DNA of 64,000 nucleotides from Paeniglutamicibacter sulfureus (GTDB taxonomy: Bacteria; Actinomycetota; Actinomycetes; Actinomycetales; Micrococcaceae). Where the stretch lies: NCBI RefSeq assembly GCF_039535115.1, contig NZ_BAAAWO010000001.1, positions 4,154,001-4,218,000 of the forward strand, read 5' to 3'. Shown here one piece after another: positions 29,898 through 38,073 of this stretch; the stretch's first letter is position 1, and each line of letters opens with the position of its first letter. The notes below the pieces were generated by a model. It saw nothing but the letters and a program-made list of their open reading frames with translations, did no database searches and was not told the DNA's origin. The translations under genes and the position numbers were made by a program.

Positions 29898-31511
29898 GTG
29901 TCGTCTTTAACGAAGAAATCACCAACCGATAAGAATCCTTCAACGCCCCGGAAGTACTCGGCCGAGGACCACGACCGATTCCTGAGTGTCTTGGACCGGA
30001 CCCGGAACGTATCTGCTGCAGCCGCGGAGCTCGGGTTCAATCCAAATAAGTGCTACCAGTGGGCCCGCGAACTCACCCCAGGCATCAAATCCTCAGTCCA
30101 TGGCGCCCGCGGCAAGAAGAAGGCCAAATACACCCAGGAGCAGAAAGACCAGTTCTTCACCGCGCTGGAGCGACTTGGCAACGTTTCGGTTGCCGCCCGC
30201 GAGGTCGGTATCCCCGCAGGCACCTGTTTCCAATGGGCATACAAGTCCGGAGCGGCCGTGAAGGGGACCCATGCCGGCAAACGGGAAGAGTTCCTGCGAC
30301 TGCGCGGCACCGGTCTATCTCGCCGGGAGGCTGCCACGTCCGTTGGGGTTCACGTAACCACGTCAAAGGAATGGGACGCCGGCATTCGCAAGACCGGCGA
30401 CCGACGCTATTACCCGGACGGTCGGGTTGTCGACTACAAACAAGGGGTGACTACTTATAATCCAGTCGAGGGTTCGTCCTTCATGGCTCCGTTTCCAGGG
30501 CTTGCCGCGCTGGAGAAACCAATCAGCGACCGCTACCTCTCCCTTTCCGACCGCGAGCAGATCCGAGACCTGCTCGCGGTCGACTCCTCGATGCGTGCCA
30601 TCGCCAGGGCGCTAGGACGGCCGGTCTCGACGGTGAGCCGGGAGATCCGCCGCAACACCGGTCCCAACGGCTACCAGCCCTATGCTGCGCACCGTGCAGC
30701 GGCCAAACGCCGACCACGACCCAAGACCAGCAAGCTCTCTTGCGAGGGAACCTTACGAAAATACGTGGGGGCCAAGTTGCTTCTAGGCTGGTCACCGGAG
30801 CAAATCAGTAACAGGCTGAGGAAGATGCTCCCCGACAGGTTGGAGTTTCACGTGTGCGCTGAAACGATCTATCAGGCTCTCTACTTCCAGGCCCGTGGCG
30901 GTCTCAAGCGAGAGGTGGCCACAGCGTTAAGGACCGGCCGAACTCGCCGCAAGCCACGCACCGATCCGGAGAAGCGCACCAGCCGGTTCCGGGACCCGAT
31001 GATCAACATCTCCGAGCGTCCCGCCGAAATTGAGGACCGTGCCGTGCCAGGGCACTGGGAAGGGGACCTGATCACGGGGACGCTGAATCAGTCCGCGATT
31101 GCGACTCTGGTCGAGCGAACTACCCGTTTTGTCATGCTCGTTCACCTCGACGGTGATCACACCGCCGCAACCGTTCGCGACGGCCTGATCAAGAGCATGG
31201 GTGGGCTGCCCGAGCTGCTGAGAGGGTCCCTGACCTGGGACCAGGGCGCCGAGATGGCGACGCACAAGGCTTTCTCCATGGCCACGGACATGGATGTCTA
31301 CTTCTGCGATCCAGCCAGCCCCTGGCAGCGCGGATCCAACGAGAACACGAACGGGTTGCTGCGCCAATACTTCCCTAAAGGAACTGACCTCGGCGTCCAT
31401 GGTCCCGAGGAACTCGAGCGGGTCGCTCGCCTGCTCAACGGACGTCCACGCAAAACGCTCGGCTGGGATACCCCGACCGAGCGCCTGCGTGAACTACTGT
31501 TGGCAGCCTAG
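29898..31511 (+). CDS. IS30-family transposase
   Basis: A 537-aa DDE transposase. The N-terminal third holds several helix-turn-helix units (SAEDHDRFLSVLDRTRNVSAAAAELGF; QKDQFFTALERLGNVSVAAREVG), longer than in classical IS30. The conserved middle is RYLSLSDREQIRDLL and MRAIARALGRPVSTVSREIRRN. The catalytic domain has GHWEGDLITG (first Asp), LTWDQGAEMATH (second Asp) and WQRGSNENTNGLLRQYFPKG (Glu). I start at the GTG at 29898; a TTG at 29862 would add 12 residues encoded by the terminal repeat itself, which is unlikely. The frame is intact with all catalytic residues, so the element may be active. Confidence 0.9.
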   Translation: MSSLTKKSPTDKNPSTPRKYSAEDHDRFLSVLDRTRNVSAAAAELGFNPNKCYQWARELTPGIKSSVHGARGKKKAKYTQEQKDQFFTALERLGNVSVAAREVGIPAGTCFQWAYKSGAAVKGTHAGKREEFLRLRGTGLSRREAATSVGVHVTTSKEWDAGIRKTGDRRYYPDGRVVDYKQGVTTYNPVEGSSFMAPFPGLAALEKPISDRYLSLSDREQIRDLLAVDSSMRAIARALGRPVSTVSREIRRNTGPNGYQPYAAHRAAAKRRPRPKTSKLSCEGTLRKYVGAKLLLGWSPEQISNRLRKMLPDRLEFHVCAETIYQALYFQARGGLKREVATALRTGRTRRKPRTDPEKRTSRFRDPMINISERPAEIEDRAVPGHWEGDLITGTLNQSAIATLVERTTRFVMLVHLDGDHTAATVRDGLIKSMGGLPELLRGSLTWDQGAEMATHKAFSMATDMDVYFCDPASPWQRGSNENTNGLLRQYFPKGTDLGVHGPEELERVARLLNGRPRKTLGWDTPTERLRELLLAA

Positions 31512-31621
31512 CCACCTGGTGTTGCAACGATCCCTAGAATTCAAGTGGGGAGGGGACCACGGCGGCGGCGGGCTTTGTCGTCGGCCCCGGGCGAGGAAAG
31601 GGGGGACGAAACCGCTTCGGG

Positions 31622-32410
31622 CTAGATGCCGAATTGCAGCCCGGCGGCCGAATCGTCGTAGTAGCTGCGGTTCTTGAGCCCGGCGGCGGCGGCCTCGTCG
31701 AGCACCACCACCGCGTCCGGATGCAACTGCAGGACCGAGCCGGGGCAGGCGGCGGACAGCGGACCCTCGAGGGCGGCGGCAATCGCGGCCGCCTTCTTGC
31801 TGCCGGTGGCGACCAGCACCATGCGGCGGGCCTCAAGTATGGTGCCCAGGCCCTGGGTCACGGAGTGGGTGGGGACCGCGTCCGGGCCCTCGAAGAAGCG
31901 GGCGTTGTCCACGCGGGTCTGCGTTGACAGGCGCTTGATGCGCGTGCGGCTGCGCAGCGAAGAGCCCGGTTCGTTGAAGCCGATGTGGCCGTTGGTGCCG
32001 ATGCCCAGGATCTGCACGTCGACGCCCGCCTCGATGATGGCAGCATCATAGGCTGCTGCCTGTGCGCGGATCTGCGCCTCGGAATCGCCGTACCCGTCGG
32101 GGGTGTTGAGCCTGGATTCCGGCAGGCCGACCACGTTGCACAGCTCGGTGACCAGGGTCTGGCGGTAGGACTGCTCGTGGGTGCCCTCCAGACCGACGTA
32201 TTCATCCAGCGCGAAGGCGGTGGTCGTGCTGAAGTCGGCCTCGCCGCGCTCGACGGCCTTGGCCAGCTCCGCGTAGAGACCCAGCGGGGTGGAACCGGTG
32301 GCAACGCCCAGGACGTTGTCCCCGCTTCTGCGGCTTCGCAGTCCGTCGAGCACCGCCTCGGCGGCGAACGTGGCGGCTTCCTCGGCGGTGGCGGCGATCA
32401 GTACTTCCAT
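31622..32410 (-). CDS. nagB: Glucosamine-6-phosphate deaminase
   Basis: A 262-aa enzyme converting glucosamine 6-phosphate to fructose 6-phosphate and ammonia. Motifs: GVATGSTPLGLYAEL (phosphate loop), TTTAFALDEYVGL (active-site Asp-Glu), LGIGTNGHIGFNEPGSSL (catalytic His) and THSVTQGLGTILEARR. Length agrees with the family. AAAGGAAC lies 5 nt before the ATG at 32410. No nagA or amino-sugar transporter lies nearby, and the gene seems to be transcribed alone; the IS30 element lies 88 nt behind its stop, and a long leader with an inverted repeat precedes it. Confidence 0.92.
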   Translation of the reverse strand: MEVLIAATAEEAATFAAEAVLDGLRSRRSGDNVLGVATGSTPLGLYAELAKAVERGEADFSTTTAFALDEYVGLEGTHEQSYRQTLVTELCNVVGLPESRLNTPDGYGDSEAQIRAQAAAYDAAIIEAGVDVQILGIGTNGHIGFNEPGSSLRSRTRIKRLSTQTRVDNARFFEGPDAVPTHSVTQGLGTILEARRMVLVATGSKKAAAIAAALEGPLSAACPGSVLQLHPDAVVVLDEAAAAGLKNRSYYDDSAAGLQFGI

Positions 32411-32769
32411 GTGTGTTCCTTTGCGCTGGTGCAGGAAGGCCCTGCTGGTGTCGCGGGGCAACGCCCGGGGGCGGCCGGTGAAACCACGGCGGGTCCCGGG
32501 CGTGGACCGTTGGAAGGCCCCAAGGTGGCCAACGGTTGCTGCCGCGGCGGTGCCACGGCATAAGGGACAGCGTAGTCCGATCCCTTGTCCGACCCCTAAA
32601 CCGATTGCGGTTGCATTTGCCCGGCGGCATGCTGCCGGCCACAGCGAGCGGCCAGGGTCCAAGCGCCGGGCCGCCGACGTGGCCGTGTGGGCCGGCGGGG
32701 GAGTGAGGTTGGCTACATATGTTCTGCGCCCTGAAGCCCCGGGCCCCGGGGATGCCACACTTGGAGGCA
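32411..32769. promoter_or_regulatory. Divergent leader region of nagB and the acetyltransferase gene
   Basis: About 360 bp without a gene. It contains CCGTTGG (32507-32513) / CCAACGG (32529-32535), an inverted repeat with a 15-nt spacer about 100 nt upstream of nagB. I see no clear match to the DasR-type site often found before nagB in streptomycetes. Confidence 0.35.
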
Positions 32770-33294
32770 ATGACTACAGCAACGCTCGCACCTTCCAGCA
32801 CCCTGTTGATACGGCCGGCCACCGAATCCGACTACCCCCACATTGCGCGGATCACCGTGGACTCCTACCTGCACGCCGGGCACTTTGAGACCCCTGACCA
32901 CGAGTACCTGCAGTTCGTGCAGCAGGTTGCCGCGCGCCATGCCGTCTCCGAGATCCTCGTCGCCGAACGCGACGGCGTCGTCATCGGGTCAGTCACTCTG
33001 GTGCGCGAGGGCACCGAGTACGCGGACATCGCCCTCGACGGCGAGCTGGAATTCCGCATGCTGGTGGTGGATCCTGCCGTGCAGCGTTCGGGTGCCGGGC
33101 GCGCCCTGCTGGGCGCCGTCATCGCCCGTGCCCGCGAGATCGAGGACGTGCACACCGTCTCGCTGACCACCGGCGGCCACTGGGCTGCGGCCCGCGCGCT
33201 CTACGAGGCCGAAGGCTTCGTGCATGCCTCCGAACGCGACTGGTACGTCCCGAACACCGAGATCGTGCTGGTCGTCTACACGCTTACACTCTAA
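32770..33294 (+). CDS. GNAT-family N-acetyltransferase
   Basis: A 174-aa acetyltransferase with the GNAT fold: LLIRPATESDYPHIARITVDSY at the start, EFRMLVVDPAVQRSGAGRALLGAVIARA as the acetyl-CoA pyrophosphate loop (V-x-x-x-x-Q-x-x-G-x-G/A), and ALYEAEGFVHASERDW near the end. The substrate is unknown. TTGGAGG lies 4 nt before the ATG at 32770; the open frame extends 17 codons upstream without a ribosome-binding site. It is followed by a textbook terminator, so the gene is monocistronic. Confidence 0.83.
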   Translation: MTTATLAPSSTLLIRPATESDYPHIARITVDSYLHAGHFETPDHEYLQFVQQVAARHAVSEILVAERDGVVIGSVTLVREGTEYADIALDGELEFRMLVVDPAVQRSGAGRALLGAVIARAREIEDVHTVSLTTGGHWAAARALYEAEGFVHASERDWYVPNTEIVLVVYTLTL

Positions 33295-33322
33295 AAGCGC
33301 TTTTGGTTTTTACTGCAGAGAG

Positions 33323-33352
33323 CCTCGTCGAAGCTTTTCGGCGGGGTTTTTT
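33323..33352 (+). terminator. Rho-independent terminator of the acetyltransferase gene
   Basis: CCTCGTCGAA (33323-33332) pairs, with two G-U pairs, with TTCGGCGGGG (33337-33346), followed by six T. An additional AAAAGCGCTTTT palindrome overlaps the end of the gene. Confidence 0.8.
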
Positions 33353-33600
33353 GCTGTTTTCGAAGGCAGGTGTCTGAAGCCTGGGGGAAGTACGTTGGTT
33401 TCTCTAAAGTGCGCCAGGAAGCTTCGTTTTTCGAGACCCGGTGCTCCCACGGAAAGTGCCAATCCGGCGCGAAGGTACTGTGTCGTTTCGATTCGGCCCA
33501 CCACGGCCACGGCCCGATATCAGCCGACCTGGCAACGGGCGCATAGCGGTCCGCCGGATGCCTGGGTGGAACCCAAGACCGCCCGGTGGGAAGAGTCTCG
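33353..33600. other. Gene-free gap
   Basis: About 250 bp between the acetyltransferase terminator and the stop of the opposing GlxA-type gene. Short frames only; nothing recognised. Confidence 0.4.
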
Positions 33601-34626
33601 TCAAGGTTTCGCGCCAGGTCCGGGCCGTGCTGACGAGCTGTCATGGGTGGAGGGATCGCCGGTGACTGCCCGGGCCTTCCTAGTTGTGGCAAAGCGGTCC
33701 CGGAAGCTGGTGGGGGTAGTGTCGAGTTGTCGGGCAAACGCACGTCGCAGCGTCTCGTCGCTGCCGAATCCGCTCAGCTGTGCCACGAGGGTGATGGGAT
33801 GGCCATCAAGGATGAGCGACCGGGCCGCATCGACGCGCACCCGTTCGAGCCAGCGTGCCGGCGTCGTGCCGGCTTCGGCTTGGAACATCCGGTTCAGGTG
33901 GCGTACGCTCACCCCTGCAGATGCTCCCATCGAGGCAACGGTGTGTTCGTAAGCCGGATTGGCCAGGATCGAGTCCATGATGCTCCGCAACTTGCCGGTC
34001 TGAACCGGCGGGGTGGTCAGTGCGGTTGAGAACTGCGCCTGGCCACCGGGGCGGTGCATGAACACCACCAGTTCGCGGGCAGTCTCCCGGGCGGTCTGGA
34101 CGCCGAGGTCCTCTTCGACCATGGCCAGCGCGAGGTCGATGCCGGCACTGATTCCCGCCGAGGTTAGGTAGCGTCCGTCCCGGATGTGGATGACGTCCGC
34201 TTCGACGGTGATGCGTGGATACCGTGCCGCCAGGGTGTGTGCATGGCGCCAATGGGTCGTCGCCCGACGGTCATTGAGGTATCCCAGCTCCGCCAGGACG
34301 AACGCCCCGGTGCACACCGAGGCGACGAGCCGCGCGCCGCGAGCCAGGGACTCCACGGCATCCAGGAGATCCGGGGGCACCCCGCCGTCCGGGAGGGATG
34401 CCCCTCCGACAACAAGTAAAGTGTCCAACACTCCGGCATCGACGGCAGGGATCGTCCGCGAGAGCTCCAACCCCGAGGAGGAAACCACCGGACCTCCTGC
34501 GGGCGAGATGCATACGACCTCATAGTGCTGCCGTTCGGGGTCGGCGAGATTGAACACTTCGGCTGGCCCGCTCGCATCAAGCATCGTCATGCCGTCGAAG
34601 ACCATCATGCCGATTCGAAGACTCAT
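33601..34626 (-). CDS. GlxA-family regulator: DJ-1/PfpI domain fused to AraC DNA-binding domain
   Basis: A 341-aa fusion. Residues 1-195 form a class I glutamine-amidotransferase-like (DJ-1/PfpI) domain, with the nucleophile elbow VASVCTGAFVLAELG. Residues about 215-315 form an AraC-type double helix-turn-helix: HTVASMGASAGVSVRHLNRMFQAEAGTTPARWLERVRVDAARSLI and ITLVAQLSGFGSDETLRRAFARQL. Such regulators usually sense small nitrogenous molecules and activate an adjacent operon. The C-terminal 20 residues are a Ser/Pro-rich tail. It is divergent from an HD-domain hydrolase gene across 112 bp containing AAAAC-GA-GTTTT, so that gene is the probable target. Confidence 0.86.
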   Translation of the reverse strand: MSLRIGMMVFDGMTMLDASGPAEVFNLADPERQHYEVVCISPAGGPVVSSSGLELSRTIPAVDAGVLDTLLVVGGASLPDGGVPPDLLDAVESLARGARLVASVCTGAFVLAELGYLNDRRATTHWRHAHTLAARYPRITVEADVIHIRDGRYLTSAGISAGIDLALAMVEEDLGVQTARETARELVVFMHRPGGQAQFSTALTTPPVQTGKLRSIMDSILANPAYEHTVASMGASAGVSVRHLNRMFQAEAGTTPARWLERVRVDAARSLILDGHPITLVAQLSGFGSDETLRRAFARQLDTTPTSFRDRFATTRKARAVTGDPSTHDSSSARPGPGAKP

Positions 34627-34708
34627 GTCCGAAATCGAGGGAAACTAGGCAATAAAGACATGTCGCCAGCATAGCCCGCTCGGGCAGGATGGAAGAAGCA
34701 CCATTGGC

Positions 34709-34720
34709 AAAACGAGTTTT
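34709..34720. promoter_or_regulatory. Palindrome AAAACGAGTTTT in the GlxA/HD divergent promoter
   Basis: AAAAC (34709-34713) and GTTTT (34716-34720) around GA, 18 nt before the HD-gene ATG. A candidate regulator site. Confidence 0.35.
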
Positions 34721-34738
34721 AGAAGGCGGAAAGCACTC

Positions 34739-35377
34739 ATGACCGAAACCATCGCAGGTATCCGGATCCCCGACAGCAAGATGGCCAGCGACGCCACCGA
34801 GCTCTTGCGCGAGGTGGCCACCGAGCTCGTGTACAACCATTCCCGACGAGTGTTTGTCTTCGGAGCGCTGCGCGGCCTGGAACAAGGGCTCGACTACGAT
34901 CCCGAGCTGCTGTACATCGGGGCGATGTTCCACGACCTCGGACTCACGGACAAGTTCGCCCGGACGGACCAGCGCTTCGAGATCGACGCAGCCGACGAGG
35001 CACGCCGCTTCCTGGGGGACTACGGCATCACCGGCGAGGCCGCCGACAAGGTGTGGTCGGGCATCGCCCTGCACACCACCCCGGAAATCCCGCTGCACAT
35101 GGCACCAGAGATCGCGTTGGTCACCCGCGGTGTCGAGCTCGACGTGCTGGGCATCGGCTACGACGCCATCACTGACGAGCAGCGCAATGCAGTCGTAGAA
35201 GCACACCCGCGCCCCGACTTCAAAAACCAGATCTTGGCAGCCTTCACCAACGGTCTCAAGGACCGGCCCGACACGACCTTCGGCAACGTGAAGGCCGACG
35301 TGCTGGCCCACTTTGTCCCGGGGTTCAAGCGTGGCGACTTCGTTGAGGTCATCCAGGGATCGGCCTGGCCCGAGTAA
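34739..35377 (+). CDS. HD-domain hydrolase of the cyanamide-hydratase-like group
   Basis: A 212-aa metal-dependent HD protein. The ligands are visible as YNHSRRVFVFGALRG (His34), YIGAMFHDLGLT (His65-Asp66) and LHTTPEIPLHMAPEIALVTRGVELDV (His112, and the distal region). This arrangement, with the TTP segment, is typical of the cyanamide hydratase-like HD family rather than of dNTPases or cyclic-dinucleotide phosphodiesterases. The true substrate could be cyanamide, a nitrile or an unrelated ester; sequence does not decide. The ATG at 34739 follows AAGGCGG. It is divergent from the GlxA-type regulator, which carries an amidotransferase-like sensor domain. The following 800 bp are degenerate. 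Confidence 0.75.
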   Translation: MTETIAGIRIPDSKMASDATELLREVATELVYNHSRRVFVFGALRGLEQGLDYDPELLYIGAMFHDLGLTDKFARTDQRFEIDAADEARRFLGDYGITGEAADKVWSGIALHTTPEIPLHMAPEIALVTRGVELDVLGIGYDAITDEQRNAVVEAHPRPDFKNQILAAFTNGLKDRPDTTFGNVKADVLAHFVPGFKRGDFVEVIQGSAWPE

Positions 35378-35888
35378 GCCGACGCAGGACATCCGGTCCA
35401 CGCAGTCGGGGAACGTGGCGGCCTGCCTCACCGAGGCGGGCCGCCGTAGGCGAAGGTCGGCTTCCGGCTGTCATGCGGGCTGTTCCCGCCCGGGTTATGC
35501 ATCTCTCCCGCAAAACAAGCGGTAGATGATGACCGAATGCATCATTCGGCAGTCCGGAGATCTGGCTGCTTGACGGGCGCCACCCCGCGGCGATGATGCC
35601 CAAAGCCTGGTCCGCGGAGAACAAAACGGCGGTGAACCTGATGGCCAAGCGCTTCGGGACCGGTCCGCCAGCCCCGCCGACGCCCGGCCCGGCCGAGACC
35701 TGCGAGGCTTCGGTGAAATCGTTGCATCTTCGCTAGCCGTGGCGACCTTCCCCGGTCCGATCCGCACCAGCCGGACCGGGTCGCTACGCCATGCCCAAGA
35801 AGTACCGGCTCAGGGCTTTCCAATGAGTTGTAGCAAGAACCCCGAGAAGTGCTGGTGTAAATGAGAAGGGCACCCCCGCCGGAACGGG
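35378..35888. other. Degenerate gene-poor stretch
   Basis: About 510 bp with only short overlapping frames on both strands, none with a convincing start or family. The sequence drifts in composition and precedes the pseudogene below, so it probably contains decayed coding DNA I cannot identify. Confidence 0.4.
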
Positions 35889-36185
35889 GTGCTTGGCAAG
35901 CGCTGGATCTACGACGGGACCGGGGAGCCTGTGCGGCAGGCGCAGGGTCGCGCGTTGCTGGCCGGTTAGGTCCAGGCACAGCACCAGAATGAGTCGCACA
36001 GTCTCGAGCCGCTGGTCGGCGTGGATCGCGCCGCCGTCGGTGGTTCCGGTGCGGGTACCGGAAACGGCGCGATCACCATGATCCGCCGCCCCGTGGCCGG
36101 TGGCGCGGGCGCGTCGGGCGCCGCGGCCGGGCACGGCCCTGCGGGCGGGCCACTCGAAGCCGGTGGCGGTGGCCGGGCGTACTAG
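35889..36185 (+). pseudogene. Remnant of a maltokinase-cap-like (CG0192-related) protein
   Basis: Reading from 35889, the frame VLGKRWIYDGTGEPVRQAQG matches, from memory, the conserved VLGKRWxYDGxGDPVYV segment of CG0192-related/maltokinase-N-cap-like proteins of actinobacteria. It continues to LLAG and then meets a TAG at 35967-35969. After the stop the same frame stays open for 70 codons (QAQHQNESHSLEPLVGVDRA, then GGSGAGTG) to TAG at 36183, resembling the family C-terminus. No N-terminal half is present. I read this as a truncated gene with an in-frame nonsense codon; a database search is needed. Confidence 0.4.
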
Positions 36186-36223
36186 ACTAGGGGGGAAACC
36201 CATCCGCCCACCTAGGGAGATAC

Positions 36224-36520
36224 ATGTCTGCCATCAGCCGTGAGGACGTTGCGCATTTGGCGCAGCTGGCCCACATCGAGATGAGCGATGCCGAGCTGGA
36301 CAAAATGACCGGCGAACTCGGTGTCATTGTCGATTCAATCGCGTCGGTCTCGGAGGCCGCCTCTGCCGATATCCCGGCCACCACGCACCCCATTGCCTTG
36401 TCGAACGTGTTCCGCGAGGACGTCGTGGGAACGACGCTCACCGCCGAGGAAGCGCTGATGAACGCCCCGGACTCCGTCGACACCCGCTTCAAGGTGCCGG
36501 CCATTTTGGATGGAGAGTAA
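36224..36520 (+). CDS. gatC: Asp-tRNA(Asn)/Glu-tRNA(Gln) amidotransferase subunit C
   Basis: A 98-aa small subunit of GatCAB. SREDVAHLAQLAHIEMSDAELDKMTGELGVIVDSI at the start and FREDVVGTTLTAEEALMNAPDSVDTRFKVPAILDGE at the end are characteristic; GatC wraps GatA and GatB and stabilises the complex. AGGGAGA lies 5 nt before the ATG. It is the first gene of gatCAB, with 3 nt to gatA. Confidence 0.93.
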   Translation: MSAISREDVAHLAQLAHIEMSDAELDKMTGELGVIVDSIASVSEAASADIPATTHPIALSNVFREDVVGTTLTAEEALMNAPDSVDTRFKVPAILDGE

Positions 36521-36523
36521 TTC

Positions 36524-38071
36524 ATGAACGAGATCATCCATCTTTCCGCCACCGAGCTGGCCGCCAAGCTGCGCGCCGGCGAAGTCACCTCCGTACAGGC
36601 CGTGCAGGCGCACTTGGACCGCATTGCCGAAGTTGACGGCGGGGACCGCGGAATCAACGCGTTCCTGCACGTGAACACGGAAGAAGCACTGGCCGTTGCC
36701 GCCGAGGTCGACGCCATCCGCGCCGCCGGCGGAGCAGACGCGCAGGCGCTGCACCCGTTCGCCGGCGTGCCGATCGCCATCAAGGACCTCATTGTCACCA
36801 AGGGGCAGCCCACCACTGCCGCCTCGAAGATGCTCGAGGGCTGGATGAGCCCCTACGACGCCACGGTGATCCAGAAGGTCCGTGCCGCGAAGCTTCCGAT
36901 GCTGGGCAAGACCAACCTGGACGAGTTCGCGATGGGTTCCTCCACCGAGCACTCCGCCTATGGCCCGACCCGCAACCCGTGGGACCTGGATCGCATCCCG
37001 GGTGGTTCCGGCGGCGGCTCGGCCGCGGCGGTTGCCGCCTTCGAGGCACCGCTGGCACTGGGCACCGACACCGGCGGCTCGATCCGCCAGCCGGGCGCCG
37101 TCACCGGCACCGTCGGCGTGAAGCCGACCTACGGCGGGGTCTCGCGCTACGGCGCCATCGCCATGGCCTCCTCGTTGGACCAGATCGGCCCGGTCACCCG
37201 GACCGTGCTTGACTCCGCGTACCTGCACGAGTTGATCGGCGGACACGACCCGGCCGACTCCACTTCGCTGAACGAGCCGGTTCCGGCCCTCGTTGAGGCC
37301 GCCGAGCTTGGCGCCTCCGGCGACATGGCCGGCGTGCGCGTCGGCGTCATCAAGGAACTGCAGGGCGAAGGCTACGAAGCCGGCGTTCAGGCACGCTTCG
37401 ACGAATCGCTCGAGGCCCTGCGTGCCGCCGGTGCGGAAATCGTCGAGGTCTCCTGCCCCAACTTCAAGTACGCGCTGGGTGCCTACTACCTGATCATGCC
37501 CTCGGAGGTTTCTTCCAACCTGGCGAAGTTCGACGGCGTGCGCTTTGGCACCCGCGTGCTTCCCACGGAGGGTCCGCTGACCATCGAACGCGTCATGGGT
37601 GCCACACGCGCAGCCGGCTTCGGCGACGAGGTCAAGCGCCGCATCATCCTGGGCACCTACGCGCTGAGCGCCGGGTACTACGACGCCTACTACGGTTCGG
37701 CGCAGAAGGTCCGCACGCTGATCCAGCGAGACTTCGACGCCGCGTTCGCGCAGGCCGACGTGCTGATCTCCCCGACGTCCCCGACCGTCGCCTTCGAGCT
37801 GGGCTCCAAGACCGACGACCCGCTGGCGATGTACCTCAACGACGTTGCCACCATTCCGGCGAACATGGCCGGGATCCCGGGCATCACCGTTCCCGGTGGC
37901 CTGTCCGAGGGCTTGCCGGTCGGGATCCAGTTCCTGGCCCCGGCCCGCGAAGACGCCCGCCTGTACCGTGCCGGTGCGGCACTTGAAAAACTGCTGGAAG
38001 ACAAGTGGGGTGGCAGGTTGATCGACCAGGCTCCCGAGCTGTCCGCCGCCACCACTGGAGGGGTTGCCTAA
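36524..38071 (+). CDS. gatA: Asp-tRNA(Asn)/Glu-tRNA(Gln) amidotransferase subunit A
   Basis: A 515-aa amidase-signature protein that releases ammonia from glutamine for amidation of misacylated tRNA. The Ser-cisSer-Lys triad is visible: lysine in [18 protein letters not shown], the first serine in [15 protein letters not shown] and the nucleophile in [14 protein letters not shown]. The family's [26 protein letters not shown] follows. Length is usual. The ATG follows GGAGAG that overlaps the end of gatC. gatB starts 2 nt after the stop, so all three subunits come from one transcript. Presence of GatCAB implies an indirect route to Gln-tRNA(Gln), Asn-tRNA(Asn) or both. Confidence 0.95.
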   Translation: MNEIIHLSATELAAKLRAGEVTSVQAVQAHLDRIAEVDGGDRGINAFLHVNTEEALAVAAEVDAIRAAGGADAQALHPFAGVPIAIKDLIVTKGQPTTAASKMLEGWMSPYDATVIQKVRAAKLPMLGKTNLDEFAMGSSTEHSAYGPTRNPWDLDRIPGGSGGGSAAAVAAFEAPLALGTDTGGSIRQPGAVTGTVGVKPTYGGVSRYGAIAMASSLDQIGPVTRTVLDSAYLHELIGGHDPADSTSLNEPVPALVEAAELGASGDMAGVRVGVIKELQGEGYEAGVQARFDESLEALRAAGAEIVEVSCPNFKYALGAYYLIMPSEVSSNLAKFDGVRFGTRVLPTEGPLTIERVMGATRAAGFGDEVKRRIILGTYALSAGYYDAYYGSAQKVRTLIQRDFDAAFAQADVLISPTSPTVAFELGSKTDDPLAMYLNDVATIPANMAGIPGITVPGGLSEGLPVGIQFLAPAREDARLYRAGAALEKLLEDKWGGRLIDQAPELSAATTGGVA

Positions 38072-38073
38072 CT

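Larger units (their letters stand above)
29856..31533 (+). mobile_element. Complete IS30-family insertion sequence, 1678 bp
   Basis: Terminal inverted repeats CGGTCGTTGCAACACC (29856-29871) and GGTGTTGCAACGATCC (31518-31533) match at 14 of 16 positions. CTAG flanks both ends (29852-29855 and 31534-31537) and is the likely target duplication. One transposase gene fills the element. Insertion is between the inositol-phosphatase gene and nagB; both neighbours are intact. Base composition is visibly less GC-rich than the surroundings. Confidence 0.85.

Noticed and set aside
29809..31622. IS30 insertion disrupting a gene
   Set aside because: Both the inositol-phosphatase gene and nagB are full length; the element sits between their ends.
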